Shown here: one piece after another, positions 7,866-17,076 of the stretch
Layout: every line of letters starts with the position of its first letter
Numbering within the stretch: position 1 is the stretch's first letter
Source: Fulvivirga ligni
GTDB lineage: Bacteria > Bacteroidota > Bacteroidia > Cytophagales > Cyclobacteriaceae
Reading direction: 5' to 3'
Length of the DNA stretch: 64,000 nt
Assembly: GCF_021389935.1 (NCBI RefSeq)
Contig: NZ_CP089979.1
Location: 849,001 to 913,000, forward strand
Notes under the pieces: model-generated
The model's input: the letters and a program-made list of their open reading frames with translations, nothing else
What the model was told of the DNA's origin: nothing
The model's database searches: none
Made by a program: the position numbers and the translations under genes

Positions 7866-10223
7866 TTAGTCTATGTACGGAATTTGGATAATAAAGGTCG
7901 ATCCTTTTCCAGCTTCAGATTCCATATCAATCTTTCCTTCCAGTTTATCCACTGTTTCTTTAACAATATATAAACCTAAGCCTGTTCCTGCCGAGCTTTC
8001 ATTGGCCCTGTAGAACATATCAAAAATGCGTTGATGGAATGACTTGTCTATGCCAGGCCCGTAATCTTTGATCGAAAGCTGAATCATGTTATGGTCATTT
8101 CGGAAAATGTTTATCTCTATCCGCTTGTCGTCACCTTCCAGGCAACCGTAATGAATGGCATTGCTGATAAGATTTCGCAATATTACCCTGATTCTGGTAG
8201 GATCGGTTTTCACTACCAGATCTGGTTGAATATCTACACATCGTATAATTTGATCCGCTCCTTCGATATATTGAAGGTCATCAAAAATGTTGTTGATCAT
8301 TTCATCAAGATCAACTTCTTCGTATTCAATTTCAAGACGAGCGTTTCTGCTAAAGTCAATAATGTCTTTAATAGACTGGTTGAGCCTGGAGATAGAATTA
8401 GACATCATATCATAGTACGCTTGTCGTCTGTCTATTTCTTCCTCGTATTTTACAAGGTTAATTAAGCCCATGACAGATGCCAGAGGAGCCTTCAAATCAT
8501 GAGAAGCACTGTAAACAAAGCTGTCTAATTCCTTATTTACTTTTTTAAGCATTTCGTTTTGGGAAACCAGCTGATTTTCAGAGTTTACCCTTTCTGTAAT
8601 GTCCTTTAGGAAAAAGGATGCACCAGTTACTCTTCCTCTTTCTTCAATCGGGTAAGCATAGATTTCAAAATGGCTTTGCTGATCTTCGGCATCATCATCT
8701 CCAATATCCCTGTATACTGCACGCTGACCTGATAATACATCATCAAATCGCTTTTGCCAAACCTCTTTCATTCCTGAATTTATAGGATAGAGCTCCAGCA
8801 AATTGCTGCCTCTGCTCACAATATTTCCGAATGATATTTCCCATGATTGAGCGAAAACGGTATTGAAGTCAATCAGTCTGTATTTCTTATCAATGAGCCA
8901 AATAGAGTTATCAGAATTATCTAATATGGAGCGTAGGTTAAGCTCTTTGTGTGCAATATCTGCAGTTCTTTCTTTTACCTTTTCTTCGAGCTCCTTATTC
9001 TTTTGCTCTACCAGAACCTGCTTATTTTTCTCTTCTCTTATCAGACTTTGATAGATATCATAAATCCTAACACCTAATCCGTAAGATAAAATCAGAGTAC
9101 TTACGAAGAAGCCTATATGAACAGAGTACTTTATTATGTAGCTGTATTCTAATACATTAAGGGCATATAGATTAAGCAGAAATATAAAGAAGCCGAAAAA
9201 GATGTATGCAGTGAAGAAATATATGGCCTGCGGCACGTTGCTTTTAACTGCCATCCAACCAATAACAACCATAAAAATCATTACCAGAAATGATAAAAAG
9301 GCGTTTGCTACATAACCTGCTGCTGGATAAATAATAAAGCAAGCAGCAATAACCAGAACGATGGCTATAATTTGCCACTTAATAAATTTACTAGTTTTAT
9401 GAGACCATGAAGGTATATTCAGGAAGTCATCCATAAATAATAAACCGACGATCAAGGTCATGCTGGTGGTGATGATATTTAAGTTACCATCAGTCCATTC
9501 CATTAATTTAAAGGCATATTGCGAGGTAAACCCATCCGCATTTCCTGCCAATAATGACACGAATAATATGTAGATAGCATAATACCCAAAAAAATTAAAA
9601 CGTGTAGTAAAGAATAATAGCAAGTTATAAAGAATGAGGATAGTTAAAGCTCCGTAGAATAGACCTAAAACTGTTCTTTCAGCCGTATTATCGGAAAGTG
9701 CCTCTGCATCATGCTCCATGGTAGCGGAAATACTGATGTAGTTTGGCGAAGTAATTTTGAAATAATATTCGGTGGACTGTAAGATGTCTATGGTTACAAG
9801 AAAATCATTATGATTACCCGCAATACTTTTTTCATCCGGGGCCACATTGGATCCTGTAATGGAATAACTTGTTCTACCTGACTGTCTTATCTCATATAAT
9901 TCAATCTTATGTATCGATTGGTCAAAGAAATCAATAACTACTTGTTCAGGGTCATAGGTAAGAAGAGATGCTGTTAACTTCAGCCATAGTGTTGACTCAC
10001 CTGTACCCACACGCAGACCTTTTTCACCAACGTCTCCCCATGCTGTAGTATCAAGCTTCATCACCTCATCTATACCAAGTGCACCGGATTCATCAAGATA
10101 ATAATCAAAGTAGGGGTTGATATTAATCTCATGTTCCAGCTCCTGTATATTCAGGATGTCTTGAGAACTTCCCAGAAATGGGAAGGACAGAAAAAGTAGC
10201 AAAAAAATATATTTCAAGCGCAT
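7866..10223 (-). CDS. 7TMR-DISM hybrid-type sensor histidine kinase with PAS domain
   Basis: A 785-residue membrane kinase. It has a signal peptide (residues 1-20), a periplasmic 7TMR-DISMED2 ligand-binding-type domain (about 30-165), seven membrane segments (about 185-395), a short coiled coil, a PAS domain (about 428-545), a HisKA dimerisation domain with the phospho-accepting His in SASHDLKAPL, and a HATPase with N box (NLISNAIHYG), G1 (DYGPGID) and G2 (GTGLGLYIVKE). There is no receiver domain. Its cytoplasmic half closely resembles the kinases at 21542-29302. The ligand is unknown; in other family members the DISMED2 domain is thought to bind carbohydrate-like molecules. It ends 14 bases after pfkA begins the upstream unit, so coexpression with pfkA is possible. 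Confidence 0.92.
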   Translation of the reverse strand: MRLKYIFLLLFLSFPFLGSSQDILNIQELEHEININPYFDYYLDESGALGIDEVMKLDTTAWGDVGEKGLRVGTGESTLWLKLTASLLTYDPEQVVIDFFDQSIHKIELYEIRQSGRTSYSITGSNVAPDEKSIAGNHNDFLVTIDILQSTEYYFKITSPNYISISATMEHDAEALSDNTAERTVLGLFYGALTILILYNLLLFFTTRFNFFGYYAIYILFVSLLAGNADGFTSQYAFKLMEWTDGNLNIITTSMTLIVGLLFMDDFLNIPSWSHKTSKFIKWQIIAIVLVIAACFIIYPAAGYVANAFLSFLVMIFMVVIGWMAVKSNVPQAIYFFTAYIFFGFFIFLLNLYALNVLEYSYIIKYSVHIGFFVSTLILSYGLGVRIYDIYQSLIREEKNKQVLVEQKNKELEEKVKERTADIAHKELNLRSILDNSDNSIWLIDKKYRLIDFNTVFAQSWEISFGNIVSRGSNLLELYPINSGMKEVWQKRFDDVLSGQRAVYRDIGDDDAEDQQSHFEIYAYPIEERGRVTGASFFLKDITERVNSENQLVSQNEMLKKVNKELDSFVYSASHDLKAPLASVMGLINLVKYEEEIDRRQAYYDMMSNSISRLNQSIKDIIDFSRNARLEIEYEEVDLDEMINNIFDDLQYIEGADQIIRCVDIQPDLVVKTDPTRIRVILRNLISNAIHYGCLEGDDKRIEINIFRNDHNMIQLSIKDYGPGIDKSFHQRIFDMFYRANESSAGTGLGLYIVKETVDKLEGKIDMESEAGKGSTFIIQIPYID

Positions 10224-10236
10224 TCAATTATAGACC

Positions 10237-11334
10237 TTAATCTCCAAAAGAGATACCAATACCTTTGGCTGCTTTTACTAAAAAAGAATCTTTATCAATA
10301 TAGTTATAATCTTTGATTGCATCTATTAAAGGCACTGAAGTTATTTGATTATTAATAAATGCCGCCATACGTCCATATTGCTCAGAAAGTATCATTTCAA
10401 AAGCCTGTACTCCTAAAAGCGTAGCTAGTACTCTATCAAAAGCTACTGGTGTGCCACCTCTTTGTGTGTGACCAAGTACGGCCTCTCTAATATCCGCTTT
10501 AAGACCAGCGTTTTTGAGCTGAGCAGAGAGCTGATATGCTACTCCACCTAACCTCACGTTTTCATAGCCTACTTCTTTGCTTTCAAATTCAGTGGCAGTG
10601 CCGTCCTTTGCTTTGGCACCTTCGGCGATTACTATATTAGCGAAGCCTTTACCTTTTTCATAACGTTTATTGAGCCTTTTTACCACCTTCTTAATATCAT
10701 AAGGTATTTCTGGAATGAGGCAAACTTCAGCTCCACCTGATAATGCTGTATGTAAGGCTATCCAACCGGCATCTCTACCCATCACTTCCATGATCATCAC
10801 TCTGTGGTGGCTTTCGGCTGTCGTCACTAACTTATCAAAGCTGTCACTGGCTACCTGCACAGCTGTGCTAAAACCAAAAGTAAGGTCCGTAGCAGAAAGG
10901 TCATTATCAATGGTCTTAGGAACGCCAATGATATTCAGGCCCTTTTCATAAAGAGCTTGAGATATTCTTTGAGAACCATCTCCACCAATATTAATGACAG
11001 CTTCAAAGCCTAGCTCCTTTATTTTATTAATAAGTTCTTCGGTTCTATCGATCGTTGACCAGGTCCCATCAGCACTCATAACGGGAAATTTCAATGGATC
11101 TCCCTTACTCGTAGTTTTGAGAATTGTGCCTCCTTTAACATGGATACCTGCGGTTCTTTTACTGCTAAGACGAACAAGCTCTGTTGGCTCTCTCAAAACT
11201 CCGTTGAAAGCACCCATACTACCCCATACTTCCCAGCCTTTCTCCTTTTTAGCTCTCTTGGCTATTGCCCTTATTACTGCATTCAGGCCGGGACAATCTC
11301 CACCGCCAGTTAAAACCAACACTTTCTTATTCAT
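10237..11334 (-). CDS. pfkA: 6-phosphofructokinase
   Basis: A 365-residue glycolytic enzyme phosphorylating fructose 6-phosphate. The donor-binding GGGDCPGLNAVIR is at residues 10-22, GGDGS at 117-121 and the catalytic PKTIDND at 139-145. Gly120 in GGDGS (Gly104 in E. coli numbering) predicts ATP rather than pyrophosphate as donor, while Lys140 (position 124) is the residue found in PPi-dependent and group III enzymes. The protein is longer than the 320-residue E. coli type, in line with the mixed group III family. It is transcribed away from the thioesterase, and the 7TMR-DISM kinase starts 13 bases after its stop. Confidence 0.94.
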   Translation of the reverse strand: MNKKVLVLTGGGDCPGLNAVIRAIAKRAKKEKGWEVWGSMGAFNGVLREPTELVRLSSKRTAGIHVKGGTILKTTSKGDPLKFPVMSADGTWSTIDRTEELINKIKELGFEAVINIGGDGSQRISQALYEKGLNIIGVPKTIDNDLSATDLTFGFSTAVQVASDSFDKLVTTAESHHRVMIMEVMGRDAGWIALHTALSGGAEVCLIPEIPYDIKKVVKRLNKRYEKGKGFANIVIAEGAKAKDGTATEFESKEVGYENVRLGGVAYQLSAQLKNAGLKADIREAVLGHTQRGGTPVAFDRVLATLLGVQAFEMILSEQYGRMAAFINNQITSVPLIDAIKDYNYIDKDSFLVKAAKGIGISFGD

Positions 11335-11418
11335 AATAGAATCTCTTAAAAAATCTTATACTTGCTTAAGTTACAAGTAATTGCTAAAACAGGTTAGCAA
11401 TCATTAATGCATGTCATA

Positions 11419-11808
11419 CTAACTTTGTAAACGATCTTTTACATAAGTTATTTCTGTTTTTCCGTGTGGTAACGGATTTCCATCTTTATCTAACGCTACG
11501 AATACAATTTTATCGATGGCTAGTATAGTTTTATGAGTAAGCTTATTCCTTACCTCACATTCTAATGTTATAGAAGTTCTTCCAAAATTGGTGGCCTTCA
11601 TACCTAGTTCAATAATGTCTCCTTGTTTAGCTGAGCTAACAAAGTTAATTTCAGACATATACTTAGTAACACACCGTTGATTCTCCAATTGTATAATGGC
11701 GTAAATAGCTGCTTCTTCATCTATCCAGCTCAGAAGGCTGCCACCGAAAAGAGTTCCGTTAGGATTTAAATCTTCTGGCTTCACCCATTTTCTTGTGTGG
11801 AAATTCAT
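11419..11808 (-). CDS. Acyl-CoA thioesterase (hotdog fold, YciA-like)
   Basis: A 129-residue single hotdog domain protein. NPNGTLFGGSLLSWIDEEA near residues 16-34 matches the active-site loop and helix of the YciA/BFIT acyl-CoA hydrolases, including the Asn and Asp/Glu positions. Strands such as TSITLECEVRN and TILAIDKIVFVALD complete the fold. It would hydrolyse acyl-CoA in the cytoplasm; chain-length preference is unknown. It is a single gene with 84 bases to pfkA downstream and a divergent promoter region to the M61 peptidase upstream. Confidence 0.88.
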   Translation of the reverse strand: MNFHTRKWVKPEDLNPNGTLFGGSLLSWIDEEAAIYAIIQLENQRCVTKYMSEINFVSSAKQGDIIELGMKATNFGRTSITLECEVRNKLTHKTILAIDKIVFVALDKDGNPLPHGKTEITYVKDRLQS

Positions 11809-11918
11809 ATCTTCTTAAGGTAAAAGGTTATAACAGTGTAGTTATTTAAAAGTTATATGTACAGGCCAAGTGAGTTAAACTCCTTTTATCAAAAGTTTTT
11901 AACTATTTAGCTTTTCAC

Positions 11919-11926
11919 TACGTTTG
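11919..11926 (+). promoter_or_regulatory. Bacteroidota -7 element (TACGTTTG) for the M61 peptidase gene
   Basis: A perfect match to TAnnTTTG, 28 bases upstream of the ATG at 11955. A clear TTG at -33 is missing; the matching position reads TTT in an AT-rich tract. Assigned by comparison with the known Bacteroidota promoter consensus. Confidence 0.5.
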
Positions 11927-11954
11927 TTCAATCAAATATATTTTAACTAATAGT

Positions 11955-13829
11955 ATGAAGAAAATCTTAATAGTAAACATAGTATTATTTCTATGTGGTT
12001 TTGCTGCGTTTGCAAATGACGGTTACAAGTACACATTGGATCTAACCAAGGTGGATGATGATAAAGTATATGTAGAGCTTGAAACGCCAACCATAAAAGA
12101 CAAAGAGATTAAATTTAATTTTGCCAAAATGATTCCTGGTACTTATGCCATAGAAGATTATGGAAGGTTCGTATCAGATTTTAAGGCCTTAGATAAAAAA
12201 GGAAAAGAACTAGAAGTAGAGCATCAGGAAGATAATGTTTGGTTGATAAAAAAGGCTAACAAATTAGTAAAAATCACCTACTGGATTGAGGATAGCTATG
12301 ATACACAGCTTGAAGGTCCGGATATTTTTCAGCCAGCTGGAACTAACATCGAAGATGGAAAGAACTTTGTTATCAATAGCAGTGGATATTTCGGATATTT
12401 TGATGGAAAGAAAGACCTGTCTTATGAGTTAAAGGTGATAAGACCTGACGGTTTTTATGGTGCTACTGGCCTTATTCCGAATGCAACAAATGAAACGAAA
12501 GATCAATTTAAGTTAGACAAATTTGCTACTTCTAGCTATGATGAATTAGTTGACTCTCCTATTATGTATAGCAAGGCAGATACTGCTTTTGTTAAAGTGG
12601 GAAACACAGATGTGTTAATTGGATCTTATTCTCCAAATAATAAAGTATCAGCCAAAGAAATTGCTGCAAGTATCAAAGAAGTGCTTATGGCGCAGAAGGA
12701 ATACCTAGGAGGTAAACTTCCTGTGGATAAGTATGCTTTTATATTCTATTTCACAGATCAGCCAGTTACATCATATGGTGCGTTGGAGCATTCTTACAGC
12801 TCTTTTTACTATATGCCTGAAATGAGCATCAATCAAATGGCTCAGCAATTGAGAGATTTTGCAGCGCATGAATTCTTTCATATTGTAACCCCTTTAACCA
12901 TTCATAGCCATGAGATTGGTGAATTTAACTTCACCAACCCTGAAATGTCTAAACATTTGTGGATGTATGAAGGAGTAACCGAGTATTTTGCTGGGAATAT
13001 GCAGGTGAAATATGGCCTGATATCGCCAGATGAATATTTACAGGTACTCAGAGAAAAAATGATTACAGCGTCTCAATTTATTGATACTGTTGCATTTACA
13101 ACAATCAGTAAAGGTACACTTGATAAATATGAGGATCAGTATTACAATGTATACCAAAAAGGTGCATTAATTGGAATGGCATTAGACATTCAGCTGAGAG
13201 AATTATCTGAAGGTAAATATGGTATGCAAAACCTGATGATTGATCTTTCTAAGAAATTTGGAAAGGACAAATCATTTGATGATGATGAATTATTCTCAAT
13301 AATAACAGAACTTACCTACCCTGAAATTGGAGAGTTTTTAGATACATATGTTGGGGGAAATGAATCATTACCATTTGAAGAATTATTCAACAAAGTAGGT
13401 ATTGACTTTGCATTTGAAAAAGTTGTGGAGACTGTGAGCTTGGGCTTGCAGCAAGCTAACATTGCTGTTGCTCCTTATAATGGTGCGCAACATTTAGCGA
13501 TACAAAACGCTGAAAACTTAAATCCGATGGGAGATTCACTGGGTTTTGAAAATGGAGATGTATTAGTAGCCATTAATGGTAAGGACATCCCACCATTAGG
13601 ACCGGAATTGGGAAGCTTTATAGGTGGTATTCAAGAGTCTCTTAAAGTAGGAGAAACACTTTCTTACTCGGTAATGAGAAAAGATGAAGCTGGTGAATGG
13701 ACTAAAGCAGAGCTTGCTGCGAAAATATTCCCGATAGAACAACCACAGATTTATGTTCTTGAGTTTGCAGAAGATGCTACTGACGAGCAATTACAATTAA
13801 GAAAATGGTGGTTACAACCACAAGAATAG
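11955..13829 (+). CDS. M61-family metallopeptidase (glycyl aminopeptidase-like) with PDZ domain
   Basis: A 624-residue exported peptidase with a signal peptide (residues 1-20, ends AFAN). After an N-terminal beta domain comes the gluzincin catalytic core with HEFFH at residues 305-309 and the third zinc ligand Glu in YEGVTEYFAG about 25 residues later. A C-terminal PDZ domain covers roughly 480-590 (GFENGDVLVAINGKDI). This matches the M61 architecture, enzymes that remove N-terminal Gly or Ala from peptides. It is a single gene with a strong terminator right after it. Confidence 0.93.
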   Translation: MKKILIVNIVLFLCGFAAFANDGYKYTLDLTKVDDDKVYVELETPTIKDKEIKFNFAKMIPGTYAIEDYGRFVSDFKALDKKGKELEVEHQEDNVWLIKKANKLVKITYWIEDSYDTQLEGPDIFQPAGTNIEDGKNFVINSSGYFGYFDGKKDLSYELKVIRPDGFYGATGLIPNATNETKDQFKLDKFATSSYDELVDSPIMYSKADTAFVKVGNTDVLIGSYSPNNKVSAKEIAASIKEVLMAQKEYLGGKLPVDKYAFIFYFTDQPVTSYGALEHSYSSFYYMPEMSINQMAQQLRDFAAHEFFHIVTPLTIHSHEIGEFNFTNPEMSKHLWMYEGVTEYFAGNMQVKYGLISPDEYLQVLREKMITASQFIDTVAFTTISKGTLDKYEDQYYNVYQKGALIGMALDIQLRELSEGKYGMQNLMIDLSKKFGKDKSFDDDELFSIITELTYPEIGEFLDTYVGGNESLPFEELFNKVGIDFAFEKVVETVSLGLQQANIAVAPYNGAQHLAIQNAENLNPMGDSLGFENGDVLVAINGKDIPPLGPELGSFIGGIQESLKVGETLSYSVMRKDEAGEWTKAELAAKIFPIEQPQIYVLEFAEDATDEQLQLRKWWLQPQE

Positions 13830-13835
13830 ATAAGG

Positions 13836-13863
13836 AAGGCTGTCTGAGAAGACAGCCTTTTTT
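13836..13863 (+). terminator. Rho-independent terminator after the M61 gene
   Basis: Perfect 10-bp stem AAGGCTGTCT/AGACAGCCTT with a GAGA loop and a following T run, ending at the stop codon of the convergent peptidase gene. Mainly plus-strand, because the opposite side lacks a long T run. Confidence 0.88.
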
Positions 13864-13865
13864 GT

Positions 13866-16004
13866 TTATCGTTTAAAATCCATATCTAATTCGTTAAATA
13901 AAAACATATATTGGCTGGAAGCTATATCATAATAGCCATCTAGGGTTTCAAATTTCGAGTGACCCGTGTTCTCTTTAATTTTCAAAATAGCTGTTGTTTC
14001 AGGGTACATTTCCTGAATGCGGGCTAGAAATTTGTATGAGTGTAACGGAGGAACTCTATCATCATGATCTCCAGTGATCAACATAATTGAAGGAAATTTG
14101 CCCTTTTTTAAATTATGGTAAGGAGAATAACTATATAAGTTTGCAAACTCCACAGAATCTGTCACAGTTCCGTATTCTCTTCTATTGATAGCGGCACCGG
14201 AAACCGTAAAATTTTCAGCCCTCAACATGTCATATACTCCTGCAGATGCTACCACTGCTTTAAACTTTTCAGGATGCTGAACAGCTACAGCGGCAACCAA
14301 CATGCCCCCATGAGATCCACCGATGATGGCTATTTTGTTAGGATTGGTAATTCCACTTTCCATTAAGTAGTCAGCACAGGCGGTAAAATCATCAAAGGCA
14401 TTTTGTTTAAGCAATTTTCTTCCTGCTTTTGCCCAGTCACCGCCTTGTGCTCCACCTCCTCTAATATTTGGAGTGACCAATATGCCACCATTCATTAACC
14501 AAATTATATTTTCCCAATTATATGATGGTTCTATAGTATGACCATAACCGCCATAGCCCAATATTAAACAAGGATTATCGCCATTACTTAAATCTAACCT
14601 CTTATCATAAGTTATATAGGCTTGTATAGCGGTAGAATCTTTCGAGATGTACTCGACATATTTGGTTACAAAGTTTTCATGATTAAATGGTAGCGTGGTT
14701 ACACCCATTGGTTCAGCACTCAGGTCGCTTAGTTTTATCCTAAATTTTATGCTAGGATGATAGAATGACGAGACATAGTAGTAAGCGTAATCTTGATCTT
14801 CATCTGCATAAAAACCTGAAACCTTTTTACCTTCAGCAAAACTGTATCTTTTTAAAATTTTGCCATTGAGATCGAATACTAATACAGTGTATTTACCATT
14901 CAGTGAATAGATACCTGCAATCTTGTCCTTTCCTAGGCGATTTACGGTAACAAGGTTATCCATGTATTCAGGTACTATTTCAAAAATTTTATTCACCTCA
15001 TTTTTAAGCGCAATTACAATTTTATGCTTAGGAGCATTCATATCGGTTTTCATCACTACACTATCGCCGAAGATGCATTCTATATCAAATGAGGTATTGC
15101 TTGGTAAAATGAAGAAAGGTTTAGGTAAAAAGCTTTCACCTTCCATATTAACTGTGGAAAATGTTCTTTTCCATAGTCCTCTATATTTTATAGGATGTGA
15201 AAGAATCACTTCATTTTCACCTGACTTAAAGTAGTGTAGGGAATTGACTCCACTAATATCTGGATTAGTGTAAACTACTTGATCTTCGTCCTGAGTGGTA
15301 CCCATTCTATGAAAGCATATTCTTTGACCTGTTCTTCTATCTAGTAGTTCTCTTCCTTCCTTTGGTTTATCATATCGTATATAATAAAAACCGTTGCTTT
15401 TCCAGATAAGGCCTGCCCCACGGGTATATTTTATGATGTCATTAGTTGCTTCTTTGGTCTCAAGATTATAAACATGTTGTTCCTGCCAATCACTGCCGGA
15501 GTGGGATACAGAAACAATGACAAATTTTTCATCCGGATCTACTTCCCAGTCTGTGATGATGACATCATCATTTTTATCAGCTCTTAGTTTTTTGGCATAT
15601 ACAAGCCGTACGTAATCACCATCTTTACCAATTTTATAATACAGATCAGCAGGGCTATCAGAATCACTAAATTGGGTTTTGAAGTAATACTTTTTATCGG
15701 TGTTATTAGCTGTAAGGTTAAAGTCATCATAACGAGTTCTACCTACTCTACTTATTTGATCCTGAAACACAAAGCTGTTAACCCTTCGGTTTTCATATTT
15801 ACGGGTGAGCCCTTTTTGGTCTACGAGCCAGGATTCTAATCGTGGATCAGATGGATTTTCCATCCATTGATAAGGGTCAACGACTTTTTCACCGAAATAA
15901 GCATTGGTAATATTCTCCTTAGGAGCTTCAGGATATTTCAAATTCTGTGCAATTCCGGAGTAACACAGAAGACTAGCCAGCAATAGATATAGTACTTTAC
16001 TCAA
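13866..16004 (-). CDS. Prolyl oligopeptidase-family serine peptidase (S9A), exported
   Basis: A 712-residue enzyme with a signal peptide (residues 1-19, ends GIAQ). The N-terminal PEAPKENITNAYFGEKVVDPYQWMENPSDPR region is the entry of prolyl endopeptidases, followed by a seven-bladed propeller. The C-terminal alpha/beta hydrolase has the nucleophile Ser in GGSHGGML, the Asp in GDHDDRVPPLHS and the His in NTGHS. It would cut after proline in short peptides in the periplasm or outside the cell, in line with a peptide-scavenging lifestyle together with the neighbouring M61 enzyme. Its stop lies at the edge of the M61 terminator. Confidence 0.94.
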   Translation of the reverse strand: MSKVLYLLLASLLCYSGIAQNLKYPEAPKENITNAYFGEKVVDPYQWMENPSDPRLESWLVDQKGLTRKYENRRVNSFVFQDQISRVGRTRYDDFNLTANNTDKKYYFKTQFSDSDSPADLYYKIGKDGDYVRLVYAKKLRADKNDDVIITDWEVDPDEKFVIVSVSHSGSDWQEQHVYNLETKEATNDIIKYTRGAGLIWKSNGFYYIRYDKPKEGRELLDRRTGQRICFHRMGTTQDEDQVVYTNPDISGVNSLHYFKSGENEVILSHPIKYRGLWKRTFSTVNMEGESFLPKPFFILPSNTSFDIECIFGDSVVMKTDMNAPKHKIVIALKNEVNKIFEIVPEYMDNLVTVNRLGKDKIAGIYSLNGKYTVLVFDLNGKILKRYSFAEGKKVSGFYADEDQDYAYYYVSSFYHPSIKFRIKLSDLSAEPMGVTTLPFNHENFVTKYVEYISKDSTAIQAYITYDKRLDLSNGDNPCLILGYGGYGHTIEPSYNWENIIWLMNGGILVTPNIRGGGAQGGDWAKAGRKLLKQNAFDDFTACADYLMESGITNPNKIAIIGGSHGGMLVAAVAVQHPEKFKAVVASAGVYDMLRAENFTVSGAAINRREYGTVTDSVEFANLYSYSPYHNLKKGKFPSIMLITGDHDDRVPPLHSYKFLARIQEMYPETTAILKIKENTGHSKFETLDGYYDIASSQYMFLFNELDMDFKR

Positions 16005-16074
16005 TTTTATTATGTTTTTAAAAACAATAATAATGTATTTGAGTAAGCATTAAAAGAAAATATGTTTGCTGATT

Positions 16075-17049
16075 CTACTTTTCTCTATCAATCAGGCTTT
16101 CTGCAAAGCCTCTCAAAATTGCCTTCTTATGAAGTGGGGCATTAACCTTTCTAAGAGACTGAAAACCTTTCTGGAAATATTCGTTCATCTTATTCTCGGT
16201 GAGAGATCGAATATCTAATTCATCATAGATTTTGGTTACAGCTTTTACTTTCTCCGCTGGTTCAAAATCCGTTTTGCCTATCCAGCCGTCGAGCGCTGCA
16301 CGTTGTTTTTTGTTCGCTAACTTAAGGGCTGATATAAGCAGGAAAGTTTTTTTATTAGCGATGATATCACCTCCTACCTGTTTACCAAATTTGCTGGCGT
16401 CAGCGTATACATCAAGAAGATCATCTTTTAACTGGAAGCCTAAACCTATATTAATTCCGAAATCACGAAGAGCCTTACAGTTTTCCGAATCGGATTCTGC
16501 TAGCATTGCCCCCATCTCCAGACTGAAACCTAAGAGCACAGCGGTCTTTAGGCGAATCATTTCAAGATAACTTTCTTCAGTTACCTCAGCCTGATTTTCA
16601 AAGTCCATGTCAAACTGCTGTCCTTCACAAACCTCACTAGCGCACTGATTAAATGCTTTTAATATCTTGATAGCAGCAGGGTGTTCATTTTCAATCAGCA
16701 TTTCATAAGCTTTCACGAGCATCACATCACCAGAAAGAATGGCCGTGTTGCTATTCCATTTCTCATGAACAGTTGGCTTAGTTCTTCTCAGCGGTGCTTC
16801 ATCCATTATGTCATCATGCATAAGTGTGAAATTATGAAACACTTCCACTGCAATGGCTTGAGGAAGAATAGACGCCACATCATCCTTGAATAAGGAATAT
16901 GACATGGTAGCTAAAAGAGGCCTTAGTCTTTTACCGCCTAAGGCCATGATATATCTTATAGGTTCATAGAGCTCATGCGGTTCCGCACCATATTTTTGCT
17001 GATCAATCTCTTTGGAGATAAGCTCTAAAAGTTGTTCTGTACTTTTCAT
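16075..17049 (-). CDS. Polyprenyl (isoprenoid) diphosphate synthase
   Basis: A 324-residue trans-prenyltransferase. GGKRLRP (residues 38-44) binds isopentenyl diphosphate, the first aspartate-rich motif DDIMD spans 79-83 and the second, DDLLD, lies near residue 205, followed by GKQVGGD. Phe74, five residues before the first motif, is an aromatic residue at the place that usually limits chain length, hinting at a short-chain product such as farnesyl or geranylgeranyl diphosphate, though this rule is weak. The rnr gene lies 27 bases upstream on the same strand, so the two may be cotranscribed. Dxs, which feeds the same pathway, is encoded at 50164-52089. Confidence 0.93.
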   Translation of the reverse strand: MKSTEQLLELISKEIDQQKYGAEPHELYEPIRYIMALGGKRLRPLLATMSYSLFKDDVASILPQAIAVEVFHNFTLMHDDIMDEAPLRRTKPTVHEKWNSNTAILSGDVMLVKAYEMLIENEHPAAIKILKAFNQCASEVCEGQQFDMDFENQAEVTEESYLEMIRLKTAVLLGFSLEMGAMLAESDSENCKALRDFGINIGLGFQLKDDLLDVYADASKFGKQVGGDIIANKKTFLLISALKLANKKQRAALDGWIGKTDFEPAEKVKAVTKIYDELDIRSLTENKMNEYFQKGFQSLRKVNAPLHKKAILRGFAESLIDREK

Positions 17050-17076
17050 CCTCTTAAAAAAGTGGCTAAGCTAAGT

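Noticed and set aside
10994-11380. 128-codon plus-strand frame opposite pfkA
   Set aside because: Antisense to the conserved phosphofructokinase N-terminus with no motif of its own.
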